Notes: generated by a model from the letters alone, not told the origin. 64,000 nucleotides of DNA from an uncultured Lachnospiraceae bacterium (GCA_910589075.1 CAJUSK010000032.1:1-64000), one strand, 5' to 3'. Counted from the stretch's first letter, positions 7,314 to 14,954 are shown. Program-made: numbers and translations.

Positions 7314-7847
7314 ATGAAATGTTTTAACCATACCGAAAGAGAAGCTGTGGCTACCTGCCAGAAATGCGGAAAGGGATTGTGCAGAGAGTGTGCCGAAAAG
7401 CATACGCCCTGTCTGTGCGATCCCTGTGCTGTTCAGATTCAGTATGACCAGCAGCAGCAAGCTCAAAACAAAGAAGAACAACGAAAGCAGAAATACAAGG
7501 CAGCTTTGGCAGACTCCCGTGGTGACTTCATAAAAACCGCTATTATTGGCATTCTCGTTGGTATCTTTTTTGTGCGATGGGATGTTCATGGGGGAAATGG
7601 GAATGTTGACACCAGTTTTATTGATAATGTGGGTATGTTCTGCGTTGCGTTCTGTATTCCATTTGGCTGGAGATTTATCACATATCTGCAATCATTCTTC
7701 CCTATCTCATTATTTGGAACATTTTGGTTTTGGATTATATACATAGGAGTTAAGGGGTTCCTCTCGATTCTCGTCGGAATACCCGCCTTTATTTTTCAGA
7801 TCGTGAAAATGATTCTGGCCCAGAGTAAAGTAAACAAGCTGAACTAG
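7314..7847 (+). CDS. B-box/zinc-ribbon membrane protein of unknown function
   Basis: The 177-residue protein starts with a Cys/His-rich segment (CFNHTEREAVATCQKCGKG then LCRECAEKHTPCLC), with Cys3, His6, Cys15, Cys18, Cys23, Cys26, His30, Cys33, Cys35 and Cys38. This resembles the B-box-type zinc fingers often fused to bacterial membrane domains. A Gln/Lys-rich coiled stretch (about 45-65) follows. Then come about three hydrophobic segments (about 76-90, 107-125, 133-165). Function is unknown. It has its own strong promoter and is divergent from the Xre gene. Its stop codon overlaps the terminal inverted repeat of the element at 7847, so an insertion may have set its C-terminus. Confidence 0.75.
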   Translation: MKCFNHTEREAVATCQKCGKGLCRECAEKHTPCLCDPCAVQIQYDQQQQAQNKEEQRKQKYKAALADSRGDFIKTAIIGILVGIFFVRWDVHGGNGNVDTSFIDNVGMFCVAFCIPFGWRFITYLQSFFPISLFGTFWFWIIYIGVKGFLSILVGIPAFIFQIVKMILAQSKVNKLN

Positions 7848-8005
7848 TGTACTGACTCATTTACATTTCACCAAATGACTTGCCTGAATTTCCATCTGCT
7901 GCGTTGTTGTCGGTCAACGATGCCACCGCATCGCCTCCCTCCGCCGCCTTGCAGACTGAAAATTCATTCTGCGTTATTTGGCTGAGAGTAAATGTGTCAG
8001 TACAC
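7847..8005. mobile_element. MITE-like element with 18-bp terminal inverted repeats
   Basis: GTGTACTGACTCATTTAC (7847-7864) and the complement of 7988-8005 match at 17 of 18 positions, bounding a 159-bp segment that cannot encode a transposase. It begins at the stop codon of the upstream gene. Immediately after its right end only the 3' part of an ACAATAG-family hairpin remains (about 8008-8036), as if the element had inserted into that hairpin. No clear target-site duplication is visible. Confidence 0.6.
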
Positions 8006-8007
8006 TG

Positions 8008-8036
8008 GAAGCCTCGCGAAGCATGGATTCTATTGT
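8008..8036. repeat. partial hairpin repeat (ACAATAG family)
   Basis: GAAGCCTCGCGAAGCATGG ending in ATTCTATTGTT matches the 3' two-thirds of the intact copy at 8279-8317, but the 5' arm is missing where the element at 7847-8005 ends. Confidence 0.6.
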
Positions 8037-8083
8037 TGAAAAAAATGTAAAAAAGAATTGCAAAACAGAACAGAGTGTGTTAT

Positions 8084-8089
8084 TATAAT
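8084..8089 (+). promoter_or_regulatory. tRNA-Leu -10 box
   Basis: TATAAT 11 bases before the tRNA. The nearest -35-like TTGCAA (8058-8063) leaves a long 20-base spacer, so only the -10 box is well supported. Confidence 0.5.
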
Positions 8090-8100
8090 ATCTGTTCTAA

Positions 8101-8183
8101 GCAGGAGTGGCGGAATGGCAGACGCATCAGACTCAAAATCTGACGTAGGTGACTATGTGTGGGTTCAAGTCCCATCTCCTGCA
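8101..8183 (+). tRNA. tRNA-Leu (anticodon CAA)
   Basis: Acceptor arms GCAGGAG (8101-8107) and CTCCTGC (8176-8182) pair perfectly, with discriminator A at 8183. The anticodon stem TCAGA/TCTGA holds the loop CTCAAAA, giving anticodon CAA at 8134-8136, which reads UUG. A long variable arm, typical of class II tRNAs, and the T-loop GTTCAAGTC are present. The CCA end is not encoded. Confidence 0.96.
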
Positions 8184-8193
8184 TACTATGTGA

Positions 8194-8234
8194 AACGGCA
8201 GCTTTGATAGATTTTATCAAAACTGCTGTTTTTA
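8194..8234 (+). terminator. tRNA-Leu terminator
   Basis: Arms ACGGCAGCTTTGATA and TTATCAAAACTGCTGT form a long stem followed by TTTTATT, ten bases after the tRNA. Confidence 0.85.
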
Positions 8235-8318
8235 TTCATGACAATAGGTTTGCTGGCGAAGCCTGTAATCTATTGTTTATGACAATAGAAGCCTCGCGAA
8301 GCGTAGAGTCTATTGTTT
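8235..8318. repeat. two adjacent hairpin repeats (ACAATAG family)
   Basis: Copies at about 8235-8276 (ACAATAGGTTTGCTGG ... AATCTATTGT) and 8279-8317 (GACAATAGAAGCC ... GAGTCTATTGTTT). The first is nearly identical to the last hairpin of the composite repeats at 6462 and 18357. The second joins the broken end of the hicA remnant. Confidence 0.8.
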
Positions 8319-8466
8319 AGTGTTCCCGGTTTCAAGTCCCCGTTGTGGTTCGGTACTGTGACTTTTCCGGGCTTTGTAGGGTGTTTCAGGCTTATGTGGG
8401 AGCCTTCCTGATTGGTGGTGTATCATCCATCTTTACGAAGCACCTTTAGTATTTCCCAACTGTCAT
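8312..8466 (-). pseudogene. hicA: hicA-type mRNA interferase toxin remnant
   Basis: Reading the reverse strand from codon GAC at 8464 gives DSWEILKVLRKDG, a stop (TGA at 8423-8425), then YTTNQEGSHISLKHPTKPGK and VTVPNHNGDLKPGTLNN. This is the HicA double-stranded RNA-binding fold, with the conserved GSH and HPTKPGKVTVP segments. Three lesions are visible. The ATG at 8466 is out of frame by one base. The conserved Trp of DGWY is a stop. The C-terminus after GTLNN runs into a hairpin repeat. No hicB antitoxin is adjacent. The gene is therefore dead, a relic of a former toxin-antitoxin module. Confidence 0.75.
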
Positions 8467-8540
8467 ATTTTGTTTTCCTTGTATTATGTTGATAACATAA
8501 GACGAAGAAACACAAACAAAAGTTCGTCAAGAAAAAATAC

Positions 8541-8569
8541 TTGACACCTTTTATGTTTTGCGGTATGAT
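8541..8569 (+). promoter_or_regulatory. sigma-A promoter of the ylxM-ffh operon
   Basis: TTGACA (8541-8546), 17 bases, TATGAT (8564-8569). It decides the ylxM start: the in-frame TTG at 8541 lies inside the -35 box, so translation must begin further down. Confidence 0.85.
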
Positions 8570-8603
8570 GATAAACGTGTCCGGGCGGGAGCAGGAGAAT
8601 GGT

Positions 8604-8963
8604 ATGGAGAAAATCGTAAAACAGGGAATTTTATATGACTTTTACGGTGAACTTCTGACGAGTCATCAGAGACGGATTTATGAGGACGCAGTTTATAACG
8701 ATTTGTCCCTGAGCGAGATTGCCGAGGATAACGGTATCAGCAGGCAGGGCGTGCACGATCTTTTAAAGCGGTGCGACAAAGCGCTGGCAGATTATGAAAA
8801 TAAACTCCATCTGGTTGAAAAGTTTACACATATTAAGCAGAAAGTGGAGGCCATTGAAAGGCTGACTGCCAAAGTGCCTTCCGGGGCACAGCAGGCGGAG
8901 GGCAGTATGGAAGCGCTGTATGAAGCAGGCAGACTTGCCAGAGAGATATTAGAGGAATTATAG
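8604..8963 (+). CDS. ylxM: YlxM/p13 family helix-turn-helix protein (SRP-associated)
   Basis: A 119-residue protein of the YlxM/p13 family, encoded before ffh in many Firmicutes; in streptococci it modulates the signal recognition particle. The sequence contains a sigma-70 region-4-like helix-turn-helix (LTSHQRRIYEDAVYNDLSLS then EIAEDNGISRQGVHDLL). A helical C-terminal half follows. The start at 8604 is set by the promoter at 8541-8569 and by GCAGGAGAATGGT before the ATG. The stop is immediately followed by the ffh ATG, so expression is coupled. Confidence 0.9.
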   Translation: MEKIVKQGILYDFYGELLTSHQRRIYEDAVYNDLSLSEIAEDNGISRQGVHDLLKRCDKALADYENKLHLVEKFTHIKQKVEAIERLTAKVPSGAQQAEGSMEALYEAGRLAREILEEL

Positions 8964-10319
8964 ATGGCATTTGAGAGCTTAACGGATAAATTACAGAATG
9001 TGTTTAAAAAGCTGCGCAGCAAAGGCCGTCTGACGGAAGAAGATGTCAGAACGGCGCTGAAAGAAGTGCGGATGGCGCTGTTGGAAGCCGACGTGAATTT
9101 CCGGGTTGTAAAGCAGTTTGTAAAGTCTGTGGAAGAACGCGCTGTAGGTACGGATGTTATGAACGGCCTGAATCCGGGGCAGATGGTTATTAAAATCGTC
9201 AATGAAGAGATGGTTTCCCTGATGGGATCGGAGACTACAGAGATTACGCTTCAGCCAGGCAAAGCCATTACAGTGATTATGATGTGTGGCCTTCAGGGCG
9301 CCGGGAAGACGACGACTACGGCAAAGATAGCCGGAAAGCTGAAAAAGAAGGGGAAAAAGCCTCTGCTGGCAGCCTGCGACGTCTACAGACCGGCGGCAAT
9401 CAAACAGTTGCAGGTCAATGGAGAAAAGCAGGAAGTAGATGTGTTTTCCATGGGAGAGAACCACAGCCCTGTGGATATTGCCAGAGCAGCTCTGGAACAT
9501 GCCGAGAAGAACGGGCATAACGTAGTCATACTGGATACGGCGGGAAGGCTGCATGTTGATGAAGAGATGATGCAGGAACTGCAGGAAATCAAAGCAAATG
9601 TGAACGTACATCAGTCGCTGCTTGTTGTGGATGCCATGACAGGCCAGGATGCTGTCAATGTGGCAAAGGATTTTGACGATAAAGTGGGTATAGACGGAGT
9701 GATTTTGTCCAAGATGGACGGTGATTCCAGAGGTGGTGCGGCGTTGTCTGTGAAAGCTGTTACCGGGAAACCTATTTTATATGTGGGTATGGGAGAAAAA
9801 TTGTCCGACCTGGAACAGTTTTATCCGGACAGGATGGCCAGCCGTATTCTGGGCATGGGAGATGTGCTTTCCCTGATAGAAAAAGCCCAGAGTACCATAG
9901 ATATAGATGAAGATAAAGAAAAAGAGATGGCAGCCCGGTTTAAGAAGGGCAAATTCGATTTTGAGGATTATCTGGAGAGCATGTCTCAAATGAAAAAGAT
10001 GGGCGGTTTGACCAGTCTGTTGTCCATGATGCCCGGAATGGGGGGTGGCAAACTGGGGGATCTGGAATCTATGGTGGATGACAGACAGCTTGCCCGTATG
10101 GAGGCGATTGTGCTTTCCATGACACCGGAAGAAAGAAAAAATCCGAAATTGCTGAATCCCGGCCGCAAGCACCGGATTGCAAGAGGGGCAGGCGTGGACA
10201 TCAGCATAGTGAACCGTTTTATTAAGCAGTTTGAACAGTCTCAGAAGATGATGAAGCAGCTTCCGGGCATGATGGGTGGTTTTGGTAGCAAAAAGGGAAA
10301 ATTTAAGTTTCCTTTTTAG
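8964..10319 (+). CDS. ffh: signal recognition particle protein Ffh
   Basis: SRP54 homologue that binds signal sequences of nascent membrane and secreted proteins and delivers ribosomes to FtsY. The 451 residues show the N-domain helical bundle (1-90) and the NG GTPase: P-loop GLQGAGKTTTT (about 107-117), DVYRPAAIKQL, DTAGRL and SKMDGDSRGG. The Met-rich M domain (about 300-451, with SMMPGMGGGK and QLPGMMGG) binds 4.5S RNA and signal peptides. The start codon abuts the ylxM stop. The SRP RNA gene itself is not in this window. Confidence 0.98.
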   Translation: MAFESLTDKLQNVFKKLRSKGRLTEEDVRTALKEVRMALLEADVNFRVVKQFVKSVEERAVGTDVMNGLNPGQMVIKIVNEEMVSLMGSETTEITLQPGKAITVIMMCGLQGAGKTTTTAKIAGKLKKKGKKPLLAACDVYRPAAIKQLQVNGEKQEVDVFSMGENHSPVDIARAALEHAEKNGHNVVILDTAGRLHVDEEMMQELQEIKANVNVHQSLLVVDAMTGQDAVNVAKDFDDKVGIDGVILSKMDGDSRGGAALSVKAVTGKPILYVGMGEKLSDLEQFYPDRMASRILGMGDVLSLIEKAQSTIDIDEDKEKEMAARFKKGKFDFEDYLESMSQMKKMGGLTSLLSMMPGMGGGKLGDLESMVDDRQLARMEAIVLSMTPEERKNPKLLNPGRKHRIARGAGVDISIVNRFIKQFEQSQKMMKQLPGMMGGFGSKKGKFKFPF

Positions 10320-10381
10320 ATACATGGTAAGGGCACAGCCCTGACAGATAAATGATGAAAATTTTTCGGAGGTGAAAGAAC

Positions 10382-10630
10382 ATGGCAGTAAAAATCAGAT
10401 TAAAAAGAATGGGACAGAAGAAAGCTCCTTTTTATAGAATCGTAGTTGCAGATTCCCGTTCTCCAAGAGATGGAAGATTTATCGAAGAAATCGGGACATT
10501 GGATCCGATGACCAATCCCAGCACTTTTAAGGTAAATGAGGAGCTGGCAAAAAAATGGCTTGCAAACGGAGCACAACCTACGGAAGCTGTTAGCAGGATT
10601 TTTAAGAAAGCAGGTATTGAAAAACAATAG
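10382..10630 (+). CDS. rpsP: 30S ribosomal protein S16
   Basis: S16 stabilises the 5' domain of 16S rRNA during assembly. The 82-residue sequence begins MAVKIRLKRMGQKKAPFYR and includes the conserved VVADSRSPRDGRFIEEIG, as in all S16 proteins. GGAGGTGAAAGAAC precedes the start. The stop codon TAG (10628-10630) is part of an ACAATAG hairpin repeat, so the repeat begins within the gene's last codons. The gene order ffh-rpsP-khpA-rimM is the usual Firmicute one. Confidence 0.97.
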   Translation: MAVKIRLKRMGQKKAPFYRIVVADSRSPRDGRFIEEIGTLDPMTNPSTFKVNEELAKKWLANGAQPTEAVSRIFKKAGIEKQ

Positions 10631-10703
10631 AAAGCACGCCATGCGGACTTTCTGTTGTGATGAAGAATAGAAAGCACGTTATGCAAACTTTCTGTTGTCA
10701 TGA
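10624..10703. repeat. two hairpin repeats between rpsP and khpA
   Basis: Copies at about 10624-10658 (ACAATAGAAAGCAC ... ACTTTCTGTTGT) and 10664-10703 (GAATAGAAAGCAC ... ACTTTCTGTTGTC). The first includes the rpsP stop codon. Such hairpins within an essential operon must tolerate read-through; they lack T-runs and may instead protect the rpsP end of the mRNA. Confidence 0.8.
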
Positions 10704-10758
10704 ATAAAGGCCTGCCGGCATTCTGGAACTGGTGCAGGCGGTTTTCCGGAGGTGGATT

Positions 10759-10986
10759 ATGAAAGCGTTGGTCGAAGTAATAGCAAAAGCCCTTGTAGAC
10801 CATCCGGATGAAGTTGTTGTAACACAGAAGGAAAATGGGAAGAACATTACCGTGGAACTTCATGTGGCAGCATCGGATATGGGTAAGGTTATTGGTAAAC
10901 AAGGCAGAATTGCAAAGGCAATCCGCTCTGTTGTAAAAGCAGCGTCATCAAAAGACAATAAGAAAGTGGATGTAGAGATCATCTGA
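10759..10986 (+). CDS. khpA: KH-domain RNA-binding protein KhpA
   Basis: A 75-residue single KH domain with the RNA-binding loop IGKQGRIAKAIR. KhpA pairs with KhpB (Jag/EloR) in Firmicutes and binds many mRNAs and small RNAs, affecting cell elongation. The in-frame start at 10732 lies upstream of the ribosome site; CCGGAGGTGGATT before the ATG at 10759 fixes the true start. Its place between rpsP and rimM is standard. Confidence 0.95.
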   Translation: MKALVEVIAKALVDHPDEVVVTQKENGKNITVELHVAASDMGKVIGKQGRIAKAIRSVVKAASSKDNKKVDVEII

Positions 10987-10988
10987 CA

Positions 10989-11022
10989 GACAGGGACGAC
11001 TCATGGAGGGCCGTCCCTGTCC
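10989..11022 (+). terminator. hairpin after khpA (possible attenuator)
   Basis: Arms CAGGGACG and CGTCCCTG pair around about 14 bases. Only a weak T content follows, so it probably reduces rather than ends transcription into rimM. Confidence 0.35.
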
Positions 11023-11094
11023 TAATCTGTTTCCCATAAAGGAATCTGGTATACATTCCGGTATGGAGTTACCTGCAAATAAGGAGAATGATAC

Positions 11095-11604
11095 ATGGAA
11101 GAACTGTTACGGGTGGGCGCTATCGCTTCTACCCATGGAATCAGGGGAGAAGTAAAAGTATTTCCCACAACGGATGATGTGGGGCGCTTTCAGCATTGCA
11201 CTGAACTGCTTCTGGATACGGGAACGGAAAAGAAGCCATTGCAGGTTGAAGGGGTAAGGTTTTTCAAGCAGTTTGTTATCCTTAAATTCAAGGGGTACGA
11301 CAATATCAATGATATAGAGTGTTATAAGGGAAAAGATCTGTATGTGACGAGAGAAAATGCAGTTCCCCTGGAGCGGGATGAATATTTTATAGCGGATTTG
11401 ATCGGACTCACGGTTCTGGATGAGGACGATAAGAAAATTGGCGTGTTACGGGATGTAATAAAGACAGGGGCAAACGATGTATACAGCGTGTTGACGGAAG
11501 CGGAACAAGAGATTTTGATTCCGGCAATCAGAGACTGTATACTGGATGTAGACACAGAAGGCAGGACGATGCATGTCCATCTTTTACCAGGACTGCTGGA
11601 TTGA
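11095..11604 (+). CDS. rimM: ribosome maturation factor RimM
   Basis: A 169-residue 16S rRNA processing factor that binds S19 and assists 30S head assembly. The N-terminal RimM barrel (LLRVGAIASTHGIRGEVKVF) and the C-terminal PRC-barrel (about 95-165, EYFIADLIGLTV and the closing VHLLPGLLD) are both present. AAGGAGAATGATAC precedes the ATG. It ends 19 bases before trmD, and the two belong to one operon. Confidence 0.96.
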   Translation: MEELLRVGAIASTHGIRGEVKVFPTTDDVGRFQHCTELLLDTGTEKKPLQVEGVRFFKQFVILKFKGYDNINDIECYKGKDLYVTRENAVPLERDEYFIADLIGLTVLDEDDKKIGVLRDVIKTGANDVYSVLTEAEQEILIPAIRDCILDVDTEGRTMHVHLLPGLLD

Positions 11605-11623
11605 GCCGAAACGGTGGAATTGT

Positions 11624-12328
11624 ATGAGATTTCATATTCTGACCCTGTTTCCGGAGATGACAGACAGTTGCTTGAATGCAAGCATTCTGGGACGGGCGGC
11701 CAGAAATGGCTGCATATCCTTTCATACGGTAAATATCAGGGACTATACGGAAAATAAACATAAAAAAGTAGATGATTACACGTATGGCGGCGGTGCGGGT
11801 ATGCTGATGCAGGCACAGCCGGTTTACGATGCCTGGAAGTCGGTGCAGGACGAAGAGGGCAAAAGTGTCCGTACCATCTATGTAACACCTCAGGGCCGTA
11901 CTTTCACACAGGAGATGGCGGAAGATATGGCAAGAGAGGATTCGCTGATTTTTCTCTGCGGGCACTACGAAGGGATTGATGAGCGGGTATTGGAAGAAGT
12001 GGTGACAGACCATATCTCCATTGGAGATTATGTGCTCACCGGTGGAGAACTGCCGGCCATGGTAATGATAGACGCCATTGCGCGGCTGGTACCCGGCGTA
12101 TTACACAATGAAAACTCTGCGGAGACAGAGAGCTTTCAAAACGGCCTGCTGGAATATCCCCAGTATTCCCGGCCGCCCCTCTGGCATGGAAAGGAAGTGC
12201 CGGAAGTATTACTGTCCGGGAACCATAAAAAAATAGAAGACTGGCGGCTGGAACAGTCCATCCGGCGGACGCGGGAGCGCAGGCCGGATTTATATGAGCT
12301 GTATATCAAAAAAAACTTGCAAATATAA
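11624..12328 (+). CDS. trmD: tRNA (guanine37-N1)-methyltransferase
   Basis: TrmD methylates G37 next to the anticodon and so prevents +1 frameshifting. The 234 residues start MRFHILTLFPEM and show the trefoil-knot SAM site (LCGHYEGIDERV and SIGDYVLTGGELPA). The conserved DYTYGGGAGM loop is also present. The reading frame is open back to 11573 inside rimM, but family alignment places the start at 11624. It precedes rplS as in most bacteria. Confidence 0.97.
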   Translation: MRFHILTLFPEMTDSCLNASILGRAARNGCISFHTVNIRDYTENKHKKVDDYTYGGGAGMLMQAQPVYDAWKSVQDEEGKSVRTIYVTPQGRTFTQEMAEDMAREDSLIFLCGHYEGIDERVLEEVVTDHISIGDYVLTGGELPAMVMIDAIARLVPGVLHNENSAETESFQNGLLEYPQYSRPPLWHGKEVPEVLLSGNHKKIEDWRLEQSIRRTRERRPDLYELYIKKNLQI

Positions 12329-12421
12329 AGTTTATATGATACATTATTAATGTTGCGAAAGTAAGACGGTCCTCTGTTGTGTAGATACATTAAGAACGTC
12401 TGGGATACAAGGAGGCACGAA

Positions 12422-12769
12422 ATGAACGAAATTATCAGAAGCATTGAACAGGAACAGTTAAAACCGGAAATTACGGAATTTGGCGTGGGCGATACCATCA
12501 GGGTATATGGCAAGATCAAAGAGGGAAACCGTGAGAGAATCCAGGTCTTTGAAGGCACCGTACTGAAACGCCAGGGCGGAAGCAGCCGTGAGACATTCAC
12601 AGTCAGAAAGACATCCAACGGCGTAGGCGTGGAAAAGACATGGCCCCTTCATTCACCCAATGTAGAAAAGATTGAAGTTGTCAGAAGAGGTAAGGTAAGA
12701 CGTGCAAAACTGTTCTACCTGAGAAATCGCACCGGTAAGAGAGCAAAGGTAAAAGAACTGGTAAAATAA
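12422..12769 (+). CDS. rplS: 50S ribosomal protein L19
   Basis: L19 lies at the 30S-50S interface. The 115-residue sequence begins MNEIIRSIEQEQLK and has the characteristic SH3-like barrel (FGVGDTIRVYGKIKEGNRER, then IQVFEGTVLKR) and the basic end RAKLFYLRNRTGKRAKVKE. GGAGGCACGA precedes the ATG at 12422. The 93-base gap after trmD contains no clear terminator; it could hold a ribosomal-protein leader, but I cannot fold one convincingly. Confidence 0.97.
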   Translation: MNEIIRSIEQEQLKPEITEFGVGDTIRVYGKIKEGNRERIQVFEGTVLKRQGGSSRETFTVRKTSNGVGVEKTWPLHSPNVEKIEVVRRGKVRRAKLFYLRNRTGKRAKVKELVK

Positions 12770-12880
12770 AAGCAAACGAACAGGGGCAGCTGCACGGACG
12801 TGGTAGTTGCCCTTCTCATATGGCCGGTTTTCCAAAGCAGATACCCGATTACCCCATTTCTTTCTCAGAGAGGTATATCT

Positions 12881-13465
12881 ATGAGCAAAAAACAGGGACT
12901 GAGTTTTTACCACAAAAAGAAGAAAATCAGCAGTACCGCACTGCGGGAAATTGCAGAATGGTTTTTTCTTGTTTTTACGGCAATCCTGATAGCCACTGTA
13001 CTTGTATTTTCCATAGGCATGCGGACAAGCGTCATCGGCGTTTCCATGGAGCCGGGTCTGTATAATGGGCAGGAAATACTGATTAACCACTTTCTCTATA
13101 AAATCGTTTCGCCCAAACGGGGAGACGTCATCGTATTTCTGCCCAATGGGAATCAGAATACCCATTACTATGTAAAGCGTGTGGTGGGGCTTCCCGGCGA
13201 GACTGTGCAGATCAAAGATGAAAGACTGTATATTAACGGTGTTCTGGCGGAGGAAGATGAAGGATACGATAAAATGGCGGATGCCGGGATTACAGAAAAT
13301 GAGATTACGCTGGGCAGTGATGAATACTTTGTGCTGGGGGATAACCGGAATAACAGTGAGGACAGCCGATCCGGCAATATCGGTCCCATCAAGCGGGATA
13401 ATATTGTCGGAAAAGCGTGGTTCCACATGGCTTCCGCCGGCGATGGCATGGGCTTTATCAAATAA
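12881..13465 (+). CDS. lepB: signal peptidase I (first copy)
   Basis: Membrane serine protease that removes signal peptides outside the membrane. The 194-residue protein has a basic N-terminus, one transmembrane helix (about 26-47), nucleophile Ser55 in GVSMEPG and general base Lys99 in YVKRVVGLPGE. The C-terminal box GDNRNNSEDSR is also present. The ATG at 12881 follows AGAGAGGTATATCT; the frame is open back to 12800, but that stretch is intergenic-like. A hairpin at about 12785-12814 (GGGCAGCT/AGTTGCCC) separates it from rplS. A second lepB lies two genes away. Confidence 0.95.
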   Translation: MSKKQGLSFYHKKKKISSTALREIAEWFFLVFTAILIATVLVFSIGMRTSVIGVSMEPGLYNGQEILINHFLYKIVSPKRGDVIVFLPNGNQNTHYYVKRVVGLPGETVQIKDERLYINGVLAEEDEGYDKMADAGITENEITLGSDEYFVLGDNRNNSEDSRSGNIGPIKRDNIVGKAWFHMASAGDGMGFIK

Positions 13466-13510
13466 AATTTCCACTGCTATCTGCTCTGTAAGGGCAGGGA
13501 AGGACAGAAT

Positions 13511-14368
13511 ATGAATTATCAATGGTATCCCGGTCATATGACGAAAGCAAGACGCATGATGCAGGAAAATCTTTCGCTGATAGACCTGGTAATAGAGCTG
13601 GTGGATGCCAGAATTCCACTCAGCAGCAGAAATCCGGATATAGACACCATGGGAAAAAACAAGGCCAGACTGATTCTTCTGAATAAATCCGATTTGGCGG
13701 ACGCGGATTTGAATCAGGAGTGGATGGAGTATTTCCGGGAAATGGATATTCATGCGGTGGAGGTGAATTCCAAATCAGGCGCTGGTGTGCGGTCCATTGA
13801 GGCTGTGGTGCGTGTTGCCTGCAAAGACAAGCTGGAGCGGGACCGCAGGAGAGGCATTCTAAACCGCCCCGTCCGGGCGATGGTAGCGGGGATTCCCAAT
13901 GTGGGGAAATCCACATTTATCAATGCATTTGCCGGCAGAGCCTGTGCCAAAACAGGAAATAAACCCGGAGTGACCAAAGGAAAACAGTGGATTCGGCTGC
14001 ATAAGAGCCTGGAACTTCTGGATACACCCGGGATTCTCTGGCCCAAATTTGAAGATCAGCAGGCAGGGCTGCGCCTGGCGTTGATCGGGTCTATGAATGA
14101 TGAAATTCTTCAGACTGAAGAACTGGCTCTGGAATTAATCAGATTTTTACGGGCAGCTTATGGCGGTGTACTGAGCGGACGCTTTGGCGTGGAAGAAAAT
14201 GGGGATGATTTTTCCGTTTTAAAGGAAATCAGTATCAAGCGGGGATGCCTGTTAAAAGGGAATGAGCCAGATATACGAAAAGCTTCTTCCATACTGCTGG
14301 AAGAATTCAGGAGTGGGAAGCTGGGGAGAATAACTCTGGAAAGGCCGGAGCAGGGGGCAAAGGGATGA
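13511..14368 (+). CDS. rbgA: ribosome biogenesis GTPase RbgA (YlqF)
   Basis: GTPase that promotes late 50S assembly around L16. It is 285 residues with circularly permuted GTPase motifs: the G4 motif LLNKSDLAD comes first (about 56-64), then the P-loop GIPNVGKS (127-134) and the G3 motif DTPG. The C-terminal region is the ANTAR-like RNA-binding tail. The N-terminal YPGHMTKARR is a family hallmark. The stop overlaps the start of the next gene by four bases (ATGA), so they are translationally coupled. Confidence 0.97.
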   Translation: MNYQWYPGHMTKARRMMQENLSLIDLVIELVDARIPLSSRNPDIDTMGKNKARLILLNKSDLADADLNQEWMEYFREMDIHAVEVNSKSGAGVRSIEAVVRVACKDKLERDRRRGILNRPVRAMVAGIPNVGKSTFINAFAGRACAKTGNKPGVTKGKQWIRLHKSLELLDTPGILWPKFEDQQAGLRLALIGSMNDEILQTEELALELIRFLRAAYGGVLSGRFGVEENGDDFSVLKEISIKRGCLLKGNEPDIRKASSILLEEFRSGKLGRITLERPEQGAKG

Positions 14369-14904
14369 AAAAGATTATCAAAGAACTATTGGATACCAGT
14401 CTGTATCTGCTGATTGTACTGGTGCTGACATACCTTGTGATTACTTTTGTGGGACAGCGGACACAGGTGAGCGGCAGTTCCATGGAACCGACCCTGAGCC
14501 ATGAGGATAATCTGATTGTGGACAAGATAACCTACCGGTTCAGTGATCCGCAGCGGTATGACATCATTGTATTTCCCTTTCAGTATGAGGAGGATACCTA
14601 TTATATCAAACGGATTATCGGCATGCCGGGAGAGACGGTGCGGATAGACGGTGACGGCAATATTTATATCAATGATGAAGTGCTGGAGGAATCTTACGGC
14701 AAGGAGGTTATGCAGTCGCCCGGACGGGCTTATGAGGAAATTACGCTGGCGGAGGATGAATATTTTGTGCTGGGGGATAACCGCAACCACAGTTCGGACA
14801 GCCGAGAGCCCAGCGTGGGAAATATCCGGCGTCAAAATATTATCGGACGGGCATGGATCCGGATTTGGCCGTTGGGGAAATTTGGGGTGCTGAAGCATCA
14901 GTAA
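14365..14904 (+). CDS. lepB: signal peptidase I (second copy)
   Basis: A second, 179-residue signal peptidase I. It has a single N-terminal transmembrane helix (about 9-29), nucleophile Ser39 in SGSSMEP, general base Lys82 in YIKRIIGMPGE and the box GDNRNHSSDSREP. It differs clearly from the copy at 12881, so it is a paralogue rather than a recent duplicate. It overlaps rbgA by four bases. Two peptidases around rbgA suggest division of labour between signal peptides, but specificity cannot be read from sequence. Confidence 0.95.
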   Translation: MKKIIKELLDTSLYLLIVLVLTYLVITFVGQRTQVSGSSMEPTLSHEDNLIVDKITYRFSDPQRYDIIVFPFQYEEDTYYIKRIIGMPGETVRIDGDGNIYINDEVLEESYGKEVMQSPGRAYEEITLAEDEYFVLGDNRNHSSDSREPSVGNIRRQNIIGRAWIRIWPLGKFGVLKHQ

Positions 14905-14954
14905 CCCTGTGGAACGGGGTTACTGAAAATACATGCACACGGAATGCAAAAATA

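Noticed and set aside
8541..8603. N-terminal extension of YlxM from the TTG at 8541
   Set aside because: The stretch contains the promoter boxes TTGACA and TATGAT, and the family starts at the ATG at 8604.
12329..12421. Possible ribosomal-protein leader before rplS
   Set aside because: I could not find a stable, recognisable fold by eye in these 93 bases.
12653..13753. 366-codon reverse frame across rplS, lepB and rbgA
   Set aside because: It spans three well-supported forward genes and their gaps.
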